Below are positions 8,326-16,324 of a stretch of 64,000 nucleotides of DNA, piece after piece. Made by a program: the position numbers and the translations under genes. The notes beneath the pieces are model-generated. The model had not been told where the DNA came from. It saw only the letters and a program-made list of their open reading frames with translations, and made no database searches. Source of the DNA: CAVUMR01 sp963742715. Lineage in GTDB: Bacteria > Actinomycetota > Actinomycetes > Mycobacteriales > Micromonosporaceae. The DNA lies in NCBI GenBank assembly GCA_963742715.1, contig CAVUMR010000002.1, positions 62,001 through 126,000 of the forward strand, given 5' to 3'. How positions within the stretch are numbered: position 1 is the stretch's first letter; every line of letters begins with the position of its first letter.

Positions 8326-8862
8326 ATGTCGACGCAAGGGGACTATTCGGACGACGAGTGGCAGTTGCTCTGCAGCCTGCCGCTGTACGTCGTGGGCGCC
8401 GCCGTACACGCCGAGGCGGACGGGACATTGGGCACCATGCGGGAGGCGCACGCCGGGATGAACCTGGTCCGGGCCGGCACGGACGCGAGTAGCCCGTTGA
8501 TGCAGGAGATCATGGCCGCGGCGGCGTCAGCGGCTCCGGCGGCCGGCAGCCAGGCGCCCGCGGCGGCGCCAACCCGCGCGGCGACCCCGTCGGCGGGCGG
8601 CGCGTCCACCGCCGAGGCGATCAGCGCGACCGATCGGACCGGCCGGGTGGTGGCCGCCAGCCGGGACGCGACCGCGGTACTCGCGGCGAAGGCGACCCCG
8701 CAGGAACGCGCCGAGTACACGGACTGGCTGCTGATGATCGCCGAGGAGGTGTGCGGTACCCAGCGCACCGGCGGCATCCTCGGCGTCGGCGGCGAGAAGG
8801 TGAGCGCGGCGGAGCGTCAGTTCCTGGCCGACCTCACCGCCGCGCTCGGCCGTACAGCCTGA
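8326..8862 (+). CDS. Conserved hypothetical protein, possibly TerB-like
   Basis: A 178-residue acidic, mostly helical protein. It starts with DEWQLLCSLPLYVVGAAVHAE, has an Ala-rich linker (about 70-95) and ends with AEYTDWLLMIAEEVCGTQRT and VSAAERQFLADL. The pairing of two helical halves is reminiscent of TerB-like proteins, but the match is weak. The start ATG 8326 is six bases after TACCAT, a good -10 element, so the mRNA is probably leaderless. No catalytic motif is visible. Confidence 0.6.
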   Translation: MSTQGDYSDDEWQLLCSLPLYVVGAAVHAEADGTLGTMREAHAGMNLVRAGTDASSPLMQEIMAAAASAAPAAGSQAPAAAPTRAATPSAGGASTAEAISATDRTGRVVAASRDATAVLAAKATPQERAEYTDWLLMIAEEVCGTQRTGGILGVGGEKVSAAERQFLADLTAALGRTA

Positions 8863-8945
8863 CCGGCACAACGGAACCATCGGCGATCGACGCCGCCGGC
8901 AAGCGCGGCGGCGCCGATCCGCTGACCGGCCCGTACCCTCGCGAT

Positions 8946-9626
8946 GTGATGAGCGAGGACGACCAGGGCGTAGGCGTCGGGCCGTGCCCGGAGCCGTGGC
9001 CGGACGACCCGCGGTACGACCCGGAACTGCTCGCATACGGGGACCGGCGCAACGTCGTCGACCGGTACCGCTACTGGCGCCGGGAAGCGATCGTGGCCGA
9101 TCTCGACACCCGGCGGCACGACTTCCACGTGGCGATCGAGAACTGGCAGCACGACCTCAACATCGGCACGGTGGTACGCACCGCCAACGCGTTCGCGGCG
9201 CGGGAGGTGCACATCGTCGGGAAGCGTCGATGGAACCGGCGGGGCGCGATGGTGACCGACCGGTACCAGCACGTACGGCACCATCCGACCGCCGAGGAGT
9301 TCGTCGACTGGGCGGCCGGCCAGCACCTGCCGGTGATCGGTATGGACAACCTGCCCGGTTCGGTACCGCTGGAGACCGTCATCCTGCCGCGGGCCTGCGT
9401 GCTGCTGTTCGGGCAGGAAGGGCCGGGCCTGTCCGGTACCGCCCGGATGATCTGCGAGCTGGTCTGCTCGATCGCCCAGTACGGTTCGACCCGCTCGATC
9501 AACGCCGGGGTGGCCAGCGGCATCGCCATGCACGCGTGGGTACGGCAGCACGCGCTGAGCCTGTCCACGGAGGCGCTGTCGCCGGGCGTGACTACCTGCG
9601 GTGACGATTCGCCTCCTCGTACGTAA
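8946..9626 (+). CDS. SpoU/TrmH-family RNA 2'-O-methyltransferase
   Basis: A 226-residue SPOUT methyltransferase. All three SpoU motifs are present: motif 1 NIGTVVRTANAF, motif 2 LFGQEGPGLS and motif 3 YGSTRSINAGVASGIAMHAW, which form the trefoil-knot S-adenosylmethionine site. It should methylate a ribose 2'-OH in tRNA or rRNA; which nucleotide cannot be predicted. GTG 8946 is chosen because TACCCT (8934-8939) ends six bases upstream, the leaderless spacing seen repeatedly in this window; ATG 8949 is the next codon. The gene stands alone, followed by a DUF6758 gene. Confidence 0.9.
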   Translation: MMSEDDQGVGVGPCPEPWPDDPRYDPELLAYGDRRNVVDRYRYWRREAIVADLDTRRHDFHVAIENWQHDLNIGTVVRTANAFAAREVHIVGKRRWNRRGAMVTDRYQHVRHHPTAEEFVDWAAGQHLPVIGMDNLPGSVPLETVILPRACVLLFGQEGPGLSGTARMICELVCSIAQYGSTRSINAGVASGIAMHAWVRQHALSLSTEALSPGVTTCGDDSPPRT

Positions 9627-9674
9627 TCCTCGGAAGGGCTTGACGTACCGGGCGCACCGGCCCACCGTGACCAT

Positions 9675-10319
9675 GTGGGCGTCGCGGTGAGCTGTCCGCG
9701 ATGTGGTGGCCCGGTGAAGGCGCCGGACCTCATGTCGAGCGACTGGCGTTGCGAGCAGCACGGGGTCGTGCTGCCGTATCACGTACCCCGACATATCGCC
9801 CCGGACATCATCGAAACAATCTGCAACCTGGCCAAAGTGCCGGTGTGGTGTACCTGGCCGTTGCTCGACGGCTGGATGGTCACCGGCATCGGCTGGGCGG
9901 GCGACGAACGCAGCGGAGTCCGGGCGACCGTGGTCGCGTGCAGCGGGCCGGCGCCGCTGGGCGGCCCGGCCGACGTGGTGCTCATCGCGGAGGAGCCCGG
10001 AGTGGGCCTGGGCTGCAGGTTCGCCGGAATCGACGGCCCCGATCCGGGGCCGGCGCTGGCCAGCGCGGTCACCGAGCAGGCGCCGCAGGCGAAGATCCGG
10101 GCCGCCGGGCATCCCACTCCGCTGTGGGTGGTACCGGCCGCGGACGACCGGAGCGCCTACGTCGGCGAAGCCAAGGGAATGTGGCTGTACGCGGTAGCCT
10201 GGCCGGCCGAGGCGGGGTACGTCCTGGCGGACCATGTCGTGCTGCACGACCTCGTCGAATGGCGTCCCGCGGAACTCGTGTACGGCGCGCCGTCGCCGTA
10301 CCTGCACAGTGGGGTGTGA
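9675..10319 (+). CDS. DUF6758 family protein
   Basis: A 214-residue protein beginning with a zinc-ribbon-like SCPRCGGPVKAP ... WRCEQHG, with Cys and His spaced as in rubredoxin-type knuckles, followed by an alpha/beta region of unknown function (LLDGWMVTGIGWAGDE ... PLWVVPAADDRSAYVGEAKG). The layout matches the actinobacterial DUF6758 family as I recall it. GTG 9675 is used; GTG 9687, directly before SCPRC, is an alternative. The gene lies upstream of a small membrane protein and a PH-domain protein. No function can be assigned. Confidence 0.7.
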   Translation: MGVAVSCPRCGGPVKAPDLMSSDWRCEQHGVVLPYHVPRHIAPDIIETICNLAKVPVWCTWPLLDGWMVTGIGWAGDERSGVRATVVACSGPAPLGGPADVVLIAEEPGVGLGCRFAGIDGPDPGPALASAVTEQAPQAKIRAAGHPTPLWVVPAADDRSAYVGEAKGMWLYAVAWPAEAGYVLADHVVLHDLVEWRPAELVYGAPSPYLHSGV

Positions 10320-10417
10320 ATCTGCTCGAATGGTTAGGCGCGTCATGGCGGTACATTTGCGCCCACACATTCACCACACAGGGCAAAACTGATACGCTGA
10401 GTACGCGCTCTGGTGAC

Positions 10418-10591
10418 GTGGGGGAGGGGAAATCGGTCAAAAAGGTCCTGACCTGGGCCGGTATCGCGTTCTTGATTTTCTTCATCGCCTACCGACCCAC
10501 CGCAGCCGCTGATGTCGCGGGATCACTCGGTGACGTGCTTCGTGACATAGCCTCCGGCTTTGGCAACTTCTTCACCAACTTGGTCGCATAG
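10418..10591 (+). CDS. Small single-span membrane protein
   Basis: About 50-57 residues, VKKVLTWAGIAFLIFFIAY followed by an amphipathic tail ending in GFGNFFTNLVA. The nearest canonical start is GTG 10418, which has no ribosome site. The best ribosome site, GGGGGAGGGG, lies just inside that frame and points to GTC AAA AAG at about 10436, where a VKK or MKK start would be expected; the true start is therefore unresolved. A -10-like TACGCT lies at 10393. It sits ten bases upstream of the PH-domain gene. A small membrane peptide next to PH-domain proteins is common in this family of actinomycetes (from memory). Confidence 0.55.
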   Translation: MGEGKSVKKVLTWAGIAFLIFFIAYRPTAAADVAGSLGDVLRDIASGFGNFFTNLVA

Positions 10592-10600
10592 CCTGGTCGA

Positions 10601-11435
10601 ATGCAGTACGACGGCGAAGACGACCAGGGCGACCGCGATCGGCGGGACACCGAGCCGATACCTGGGGCACCCCGCCCTTATCGTCCCGATCCGCCAGGAT
10701 TGGACGCAGCTCCGGTGGGATTCGCGCATCCACCGAGCCCGACGCACGAGCCACCAGACGAGCCGCCCGGGCCACCGGCCCCGCCGCAGCCACCGGAGCC
10801 TCCGGAATTCAGGGGCGGAGGTGGCGGTGGAGGCGGCCGCGGTGGTGGTGGCGGCTTCCCGTTCGACGACGACGGAATGCCGGGCGGTCCGCGACGGATA
10901 ATCACCCTGGAGCCGAAGCCCAGCACACTGGTCGCGCGGTATCTCTTCCCCACCGAGCGATACCGCGGCGAGTGGAAGCGGCACTGGATCCATCTCGGCG
11001 TGCCGCTGCTCATCGGCATAGCCGCGACCTTCGGCTGGGTTACCTCTCCGGCATCTTCGCGCGCCGGGATGCGAGCGACCGCGATGACCGTGGTGGTGGT
11101 CATCTGGCTGGCCGTGATCGGCTGGGTGGCCTGGAAGGTCGTGGACTGGTACTTCGACCGGTTCATCCTGACCAACAAGCGGGTCATGGTGGTCAACGGT
11201 ATCATCACCCGGGAGTCGCGATGATGCCGCTGCCCGGGTCACCGACATGAAGTACGAGCAGTCGCCGCCCGGCCGGATGCTCAGCTACGGCACGTTCGTG
11301 CTGGAGTCCGCGGGTCAGGACCAGGCGCTGCGGGAGATCAAGCACCTGCCCAACCCGAACGAGCTGTACCTGCGCGTCTTCGAGGAGATGTACGAGCCGC
11401 AGGCGGTCGAGGCCCGGCTCGGCCACGAGGAGTGA
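10601..11435 (+). pseudogene. PH-domain (bPH2-type) membrane protein, two frameshifts
   Basis: The first frame (10601-11224) gives 207 residues: a Pro-rich head, a poly-Gly tract (about 72-85), two membrane spans (LGVPLLIGIAATFGWV and TAMTVVVVIWLAVIGWVAWK) and the start of a PH fold, FDRFILTNKRVMVVNGIIT. It then stops. The expected continuation is found in the other two frames: VAMMPL near 11215-11230, then ARVTDMKYEQSPPGR from about 11232, running to a stop at 11435. The span of 835 bases becomes a multiple of three if two single bases were lost, one near 11208-11214 and one near 11229-11235; both lie beside CCCGGG. Either sequencing error or a decayed gene. Start ATG 10601 lies six bases after TAGCCT. 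Confidence 0.75.
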
Positions 11436-11497
11436 ACGGGTAGCGATGCGAACCGCCCGTCGCGGTAGCCCGCTCCTGGTTGCCTGACAAGCGTCCT

Positions 11498-11526
11498 CCG
11501 GGCGCGCCGTACTGCGGCGCGCCCGG
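11498..11526 (+). terminator. Hairpin terminator after the PH-domain gene
   Basis: A 12-base perfect stem CCGGGCGCGCCG/CGGCGCGCCCGG with loop TACTG, followed by a short TTCT. It lies 63 bases after the PH-domain gene and separates it from the sigma-factor operon. There is no long U-tract, as is usual in actinobacteria. Confidence 0.65.
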
Positions 11527-11737
11527 TTCTGCGTGTCACCGTTCCGGCGCCTGATGCCAACCGTCCGGCGCTGCCGAGGCGTCTGGGATCTCGGACGGCT
11601 CGAACGGAGGCGACGATGCGACGACGGAAGGTGCCGGATGGGCAGCCGGCTGGACTGGCCGGGGTCGACCGGTGACGGCGGTTCTCGATGCCGAGGCGGG
11701 CATCCGGACTGTGGTACGACAGAAGACGGAGGACAGT

Positions 11738-12268
11738 GTGCGCGGCGATCCGGACCTGGCTCGGGAGTTCTCCGAGTTCGTGTCGGCCAGGTCCGCGGCG
11801 TTGCTGCGCACGGCGTACCTGCTGGTCGGCGACTGGGGGCACGCCGAGGACCTACTGCAGACCACGCTCACCAAGACGTTTCTCGCCTGGCACCGGATCT
11901 CCGATCCGGCCGCCGTCGAGGCGTACGCCCGCAAGATCCTGGTCAACACCGCGACCAGCTGGTGGCGCCGGCGGTGGCACGGCGAGCGGCCCTCCGGGCG
12001 ACTCCCGGAGACCGTGACCGGCGACGAAGCGGCCCGGCACGCGGAACGCGACGAACTGTGGGAGCTGGTCCGCGCACTGCCGGTCCGGCAACGCGCGGTG
12101 CTGGTGCTGAGGTTCTACTGCGACCAGACCGAGACCGAGACGGCTCGGCTGCTCGGCATCAGCGTGGGGACGGTCAAGAGCCAGTCGGCCCGCGCCCTGG
12201 ACAGGCTGCGCCGCAACCTGGCGCACGACGCGCCACTCGACACGAGGGTAGGGGGTGAGCTGCGGTGA
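11738..12268 (+). CDS. SigE-family ECF RNA polymerase sigma factor
   Basis: A 176-residue sigma-70 family factor with only regions 2 and 4. Region 2 is seen in FSEFVSARSAALLRTAYLLVGD and AEDLLQTTLTKTFLAWHRI; region 4 in LPVRQRAVLVLRFYCDQTETETARLLGISVGTVKSQSARAL, which contains the helix-turn-helix. The wording matches the actinobacterial SigE family, named after Streptomyces SigE. GTG 11738 is chosen because GGAGGA lies just upstream; an in-frame ATG at 11672 would add 22 residues. Its stop overlaps the start of the next gene (GTGA), so the two are coupled and the partner is the likely regulator. Target promoters are unknown. Confidence 0.88.
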   Translation: MRGDPDLAREFSEFVSARSAALLRTAYLLVGDWGHAEDLLQTTLTKTFLAWHRISDPAAVEAYARKILVNTATSWWRRRWHGERPSGRLPETVTGDEAARHAERDELWELVRALPVRQRAVLVLRFYCDQTETETARLLGISVGTVKSQSARALDRLRRNLAHDAPLDTRVGGELR

Positions 12269-13482
12269 TCGAGCTGGAGAGCCGACTCCGACAGACGTTC
12301 CAGGAGCAGGTTTCGGACGCGCCGGTGCCGCGGGACCCGGCCGGGGCAGCGGTGCGCGGCGCGGCCAGGGCGCGCCGCCGGCGCAGCGTGGCGGTGGCGG
12401 CGAGTGCCGCGTTGACCGTGCTGGCGATCGTGGGTGGCGTGGGCGCCGTCCGGATCGCCCACCGGTCCGACCAGGCTCCGCCGGCCAGCGGACCCAGTCC
12501 CGCGGTGGTCTCGCCGAGTCCGGTACCGAGGTTGGCCAACGGCCCGCGCCTGGACGTGATGGTCGACCAGACGCTCTATACCACCGATGGCGTCGCGATT
12601 CCGCTCGAGTCGCTCGGCTCGGCCAACGAGGTGTACCGGGTGCCGGACGGCTGGCTGGTGCTCGCCGCGCCGATCAGCACGGAAAGGGAGTCGGTGCGCC
12701 AGTCACTGTGGCTGGTGACCCGGGACGGCGCGCTCACCCGACTGGCGCCGGGCGATCCGAAGCGGAGCAGCATCGGGCACGTCGCGGTGTCACCGGACGG
12801 GCGGAGGCTCACCTACGACGAGGACTCCCAGCTGATCGAAGCCGCGCTGTCCGGAAGGAAACTCGACTACCTGCACACCTCACCGTCCCAGGACGAGGGC
12901 TGGCCGCTGGCGTACCTGCGTGATGGCGGCGTGCTGCTCGCCGCCAGTGACACGCGGGGCGGACAGGACAGGTACGACGTGTGGTGGCCGGACGAGGGAC
13001 CGTTCGTACCGACCTGGGCCGACCGTCCCGGTCGGGTGCTCGGTATCACCGGGGACGGGCTGGTGCTCGGTGCCTTCTCCGGGTCCCGTTCGGCCTGCCT
13101 GACGACCCTCGACCCGGTGAACAAGCTGCGGCCGGTCGGCAACAACTGCTCGTCCGCCTTCACGACGGATGTGGGCGTTGTATCGCCGGACGGGGAGCGC
13201 GTCACGATCATGGGCACGGCGCCGAACCATGAGCTCGGCCTGGTCACCTACGACCTGCGCACGCTGTACCACGGCGGGCAGCCGGTGGCCTGGTGGCCGA
13301 TCCCGACCGTCATGTTCGACTGGGAGGACGACGGCTCCCTGCTCGGCGTGACCAACAGGCAGGGGCTGATCCGGATGCGGCTGGACAAGCCCGGGAACGT
13401 CGAGAACGTACCGGTGCCCGGTCCGTCCCCGCTTCCCGGCTCGTCCCGGACGGTGCGCCTGGTCCCGCGGTACGGCGGCTGA
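12265..13482 (+). CDS. Membrane protein partner of the sigma factor, beta-propeller-like extracytoplasmic domain
   Basis: A 405-residue protein with a short cytoplasmic head (ESRLRQTFQEQVSDAP), a basic stop (RARRRR), one membrane span (about 41-62) and a large outer domain. The outer domain has TolB/WD40-like repeats: VTRDGALTRLAPGDPK, VAVSPDGRRLTYDEDS, VWWPDEGPFVPTWADRPGR. The order matches genes that follow SigE-family sigma factors in Micromonosporaceae, where the head is thought to hold the sigma factor at the membrane. No zinc anti-sigma motif (HxxxCxxC) is present, so the anti-sigma role is inference from position. The GTG start overlaps the sigma stop codon, after a GGGGGTGAG ribosome site. 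Confidence 0.75.
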   Translation: MIELESRLRQTFQEQVSDAPVPRDPAGAAVRGAARARRRRSVAVAASAALTVLAIVGGVGAVRIAHRSDQAPPASGPSPAVVSPSPVPRLANGPRLDVMVDQTLYTTDGVAIPLESLGSANEVYRVPDGWLVLAAPISTERESVRQSLWLVTRDGALTRLAPGDPKRSSIGHVAVSPDGRRLTYDEDSQLIEAALSGRKLDYLHTSPSQDEGWPLAYLRDGGVLLAASDTRGGQDRYDVWWPDEGPFVPTWADRPGRVLGITGDGLVLGAFSGSRSACLTTLDPVNKLRPVGNNCSSAFTTDVGVVSPDGERVTIMGTAPNHELGLVTYDLRTLYHGGQPVAWWPIPTVMFDWEDDGSLLGVTNRQGLIRMRLDKPGNVENVPVPGPSPLPGSSRTVRLVPRYGG

Positions 13483-13553
13483 CGGCATGGGGTTGCCGCT
13501 CCCGTCCGAAGGAGCGGCACCCCGACCGGTAGCCGGAATGGCGCTTGCGTGAT

Positions 13554-13593
13554 GCCGCGGTGGGGCGCGCCGAATGGCGCGCCCCACCGCGGC
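13554..13593 (+). terminator. Strong 18-bp hairpin terminator
   Basis: A perfect 18-base inverted repeat with loop GAAT: GCCGCGGTGGGGCGCGCC, loop, and its exact complement. It follows the sigma-factor operon and ends 14 bases before the PHP gene start. The TACCGT -10 element of the PHP gene (13594-13599) begins right after the stem. Confidence 0.8.
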
Positions 13594-13607
13594 TACCGTT
13601 TCTCCCG

Positions 13608-14487
13608 ATGCGCATCGACCTGCACGCTCACTCGACCGCCAGCGACGGCACGCTCAGTCCGGCCGAGCTGGTCCGCGCGGCCGCGGACGCCGGGCTCGAC
13701 GTCGTGGCGATCACCGACCACGACACCACCGCCGGCTGGGCGGCGGCGAGCGCGGCCCTGCCGGCCGGACTGGAACTGGTGCCCGGCATCGAGCTGTCCG
13801 TCCGCTGGCACGGCGGCGACCCGCCGATCGCGGTACACCTGCTCGCCTATCTGCTCGACCCGGACGACGCCGCGCTGACCGCGGCACTGGCCGAGGTACG
13901 CGCAGAACCGGGAGCGGCGGGCCGAGCGGATCGTCGACCTGATGCGGGCCGACGGGATCGACGTGACCTGGGCGGAGGTACAGGCGGATGCGGCCGGAGG
14001 CAGTGTCGGCCGGCCACACCTCGCCCAGTCGCTGATCCGGCGCGGGCTGGTCGTCCACTGTGGACGAGGCATTCCGGCCGGAGTGGCTGGGCCGGCGGTA
14101 CCGGCTGCCCAAGGCAGGACCTCGAAGTGTTCGCCGCGGTCGAGCTGATCGTGGCCGCCGGCGGGGTACCGGTGTTCGCGCATCCCGGGCGACCCGGCGC
14201 GGGCGTACCGTCCCGGATTCCCTGATCGTCGAACTGGTCGCCGCGGGACTCGTCGGTCTGGAAGCCGACCACCCGGACCACCTGCCGGCCGAGCGGGCGC
14301 ACGTGCGGCGGCTGGCCGCCGAGCTGGGCCTGGTCGTGACCGGCTCGAGTGACTTCCACGGTACGAACAAGACCGTCCCGCTCGGCGCGAACACCACCGC
14401 GGTCGAGGTGTACGAACGGATCGTCGCCGCGGCCACCGGCAGTCGACCGGTACGGCGGGGCAGTCGACCGGTACGGCGGCCGGGTGA
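13608..14487 (+). pseudogene. PHP-domain phosphoesterase, multiple frameshifts
   Basis: The N-terminus MRIDLHAHSTASDGTLSP and AITDHDT are the HxH and DHDT metal-binding motifs of a PHP phosphoesterase (TrpH/YciV type, acting on nucleotide 3',5'-bisphosphates or short oligonucleotides in characterised members). Reading on, the protein jumps frame at about 13908 (one extra C), 14050 (one extra base), 14117 (one extra G) and 14184 (one base lost beside CCCGGG). Frame-corrected segments are ERIVDLMRADGIDVTWAEVQ, FRPEWLGRRYRLPK, VFAAVELIVAAGG and VTGSSDFHGTNK; the last carries the C-terminal DFHG metal site. A fifth change is needed to reach the TGA at 14485-14487, which would overlap the marC start. 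All conserved segments survive, so sequencing error is as likely as decay. Confidence 0.8.
14438..14479 (+). repeat. 21-bp perfect tandem duplication
   Basis: Two head-to-tail copies of a 21-base unit beginning GGCAGTCGACCGGTACGGCG, at 14438-14458 and 14459-14479. It lies at the junction of the PHP gene end and the marC start, and keeps reading frame. Confidence 0.85.
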
Positions 14488-15092
14488 ACCTACGGCTGTT
14501 CGGCGAGGCGCTGGTCACGCTGCTCGTGATCGTGGATCCACCCGGTATGGTGCCGATCTTCCTGGCGTTGACCGGCGCGCTCGACCGCCGCGTCCGGCAC
14601 CGCGCGGCCTGGCAGGCGGTGGCGCTGGCGTTCGGCGTGATCGTGGTGTTCGCCGTCGCCGGGGAGCAGATCCTGCGGTACCTCGGCATCGACCTGCCGG
14701 CGTTGCAGGGTGCCGGCGGGCTGCTGTTGTTGCTGGTCGCGCTGCAGTTGCTGACCGGAAATCAGGACGATCCGACGAAGCAGGCGACGGTGAACGTGGC
14801 GCTGGTACCGCTGGGCACGCCACTGCTGGCCGGACCGGGTGCGATCGTGGCGACCATCCTGTTCGTCCGCCGGGCCGACGGTACGGACGACTACCTGGCG
14901 ATAGCGGCCGCCATCGTCGTCATCCACCTGGTGATCTACGCGTTCATGCGGTTCTCGTCGGTGATCGTCCGGCTGCTCCGGCCGGGCGGCATCGAGGTGA
15001 TGACCCGGATCGCCGGCCTGCTGCTCGCCGCGATCGCGGTACAACTGGTGGCGGACTCGGTGGCGAGTTTCGTGCGGGCGTACGCCAGCTGA
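14484..15092 (+). CDS. MarC-family integral membrane protein
   Basis: A 202-residue protein with about six hydrophobic spans. It has the MarC/UPF0056 hallmarks LVTLLVIVDPPGMVPIFLAL near the N-terminus and LVPLGTPLLAGPGAIVATI in the middle. MarC proteins were once linked to multiple antibiotic resistance, a role later withdrawn; transport activity is unproven. GTG 14484 is chosen because it begins the family-typical NLRLFGEALVTL and would overlap the PHP stop as GTGA, suggesting an ancestral two-gene operon. Confidence 0.88.
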   Translation: MNLRLFGEALVTLLVIVDPPGMVPIFLALTGALDRRVRHRAAWQAVALAFGVIVVFAVAGEQILRYLGIDLPALQGAGGLLLLLVALQLLTGNQDDPTKQATVNVALVPLGTPLLAGPGAIVATILFVRRADGTDDYLAIAAAIVVIHLVIYAFMRFSSVIVRLLRPGGIEVMTRIAGLLLAAIAVQLVADSVASFVRAYAS

Positions 15093-15094
15093 CG

Positions 15095-15412
15095 TCAGGA
15101 TCCCGGCGGCGGTCCGGGCTCCGGCGATGCGGCGTCCGCCGGCGGTGCCGAGGCTGGCGGCGCGGAGGCTGGCGGCGCGGAGGCTGGCGGCGCGCCTTTC
15201 GGGCGGAGGCGGATTATCGCGATGCCCCGGATGAGGTCGATGTCCGGCGGTGTGCCGTTGCCGATGTCGTGCCGCTTGTTCTTCAGCTCCTCGACCAGTT
15301 CGGTCTGCCGCTTCCGTCCGGGGTTGACGAAGCCCTCCAGCTCGGCCATGGCCGCGGACAGTGCCGCGGTGGCGGTATCGCCATTTCCGCGGAACCACTG
15401 CAACAGGCCCAT
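15095..15412 (-). CDS. DUF6191-like small protein with Ala/Pro repeat tail
   Basis: A 105-residue protein. The core FVNPGRKRQTELVEELKNKRHDIGNGTPPDIDLIRGIAIIRL resembles the actinobacterial DUF6191 family (NPGRKHxxE ... GAPP). The tail is ASAPP repeated three times and then Pro/Ala/Ser-rich, encoded by 15-base perfect repeats. The ATG at 15412 puts the core about 33 residues from the N-terminus; the open frame continues upstream without a better start. Function is unknown. The stop codon lies two bases from the convergent marC stop. Confidence 0.6.
   Translation of the reverse strand: MGLLQWFRGNGDTATAALSAAMAELEGFVNPGRKRQTELVEELKNKRHDIGNGTPPDIDLIRGIAIIRLRPKGAPPASAPPASAPPASAPPADAASPEPGPPPGS
15150..15194 (-). 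repeat. Three perfect 15-bp tandem repeats
   Basis: GAGGCTGGCGGCGCG repeated three times head to tail (15150-15164, 15165-15179, 15180-15194), encoding the ASAPP repeats of the small protein on the minus strand. Confidence 0.9.
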
Positions 15413-15449
15413 GCGGTCAAGTGTCACACCGCGCTGGCAGGATCGACAC

Positions 15450-16324
15450 GTGCCCGGAACAACGCCACCACCAGCCGACCAGTTGCCCATCGAGGGGCTG
15501 CCGCGGCGGCTGTTCGTCTGCACGCCCAGCAAGGTGTCGGCGTACGAGGACTGCCCCCGGCGGTACCGGTTCAGCTATGTGGACCGGCCGTCGCCACCCA
15601 AGGGGCCGCCGTGGGCGCACAACTCGCTCGGCGCGAGCGTCCACACCGCACTCCGCGGCTGGTACATGTTGGAGCCGGCCCGACGTACCAAGGCGGCCAT
15701 CGGCACGTTGCTGCGCGGGGCCTGGGTCACCGACGGCTACCGGGACGAGTCGCAGCAGCGGTCGGCGTTCCGCCGGGCGCTGGACTGGCTCGACGCGTAC
15801 CTGGTCGGGATCGATCCCGCGGACGAGCCGGTCGGGGTGGAGCGCACCGTGGCCGCGCGGACCCCCACGCTGGCGCTGTCCGGGCGGATCGACCGGTTGG
15901 ACCGGCGCGGCGACGAACTCGTGGTGGTCGACTACAAGACCGGTCGCCGGCCGCTGACCGACGACGACGCGCGCGGCTCCCGGGCGCTCGCGCTGTACGC
16001 GTACGCGACTGAGCGGACCATGCGCCGGCGGTGCCGCCGGGTCGAGTTGCACCACCTGCCGACCGGCACGGTGCTCAGCCACGAGCACACCGACAGTCGC
16101 TGGAGCGGCACCTGCGCCGTACCGACGAGACCGCCGAGGACATCACCGCCGCCGAGCGGGCCATCGCCGACGGGGCCGAGCCGGACGACGCCTTTCCGGT
16201 ACGCCCGGGCAGTTGGTGCTCGTGGTGCGACTTCCGCCGCTCCTGCCCCGCCGGCGCCAACGCACCCGTGATCGAGCCGTGGGCCGCGGTCGGGGATCCG
16301 ATCGGGCCGGACACCAGTGCCTGA
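15450..16324 (+). pseudogene. RecB-family (PD-(D/E)XK) exonuclease-like protein, one frameshift
   Basis: A RecB-like nuclease domain of about 290 residues. The N-terminal SKVSAYEDCPRRYRFSYV supplies the first Cys of a 4Fe-4S cluster; the active-site motifs are LSGRIDRLDRRGDELVVVDYKTGR (Asp ... DxK), and the C-terminal CSWCDFRRSCP supplies the other three Cys. The frame breaks near 16093-16095: the left part ends at HEHTD, and the sequence resumes one frame over as SLERHLRRTDETAED. The span of 875 bases is one short of a multiple of three, which fits a single lost base. Start GTG 15450 follows GGCAGGA. Relatives act as stand-alone DNA exonucleases or Cas4-like proteins. The stop overlaps the MFS gene by eight bases. 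Confidence 0.8.
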
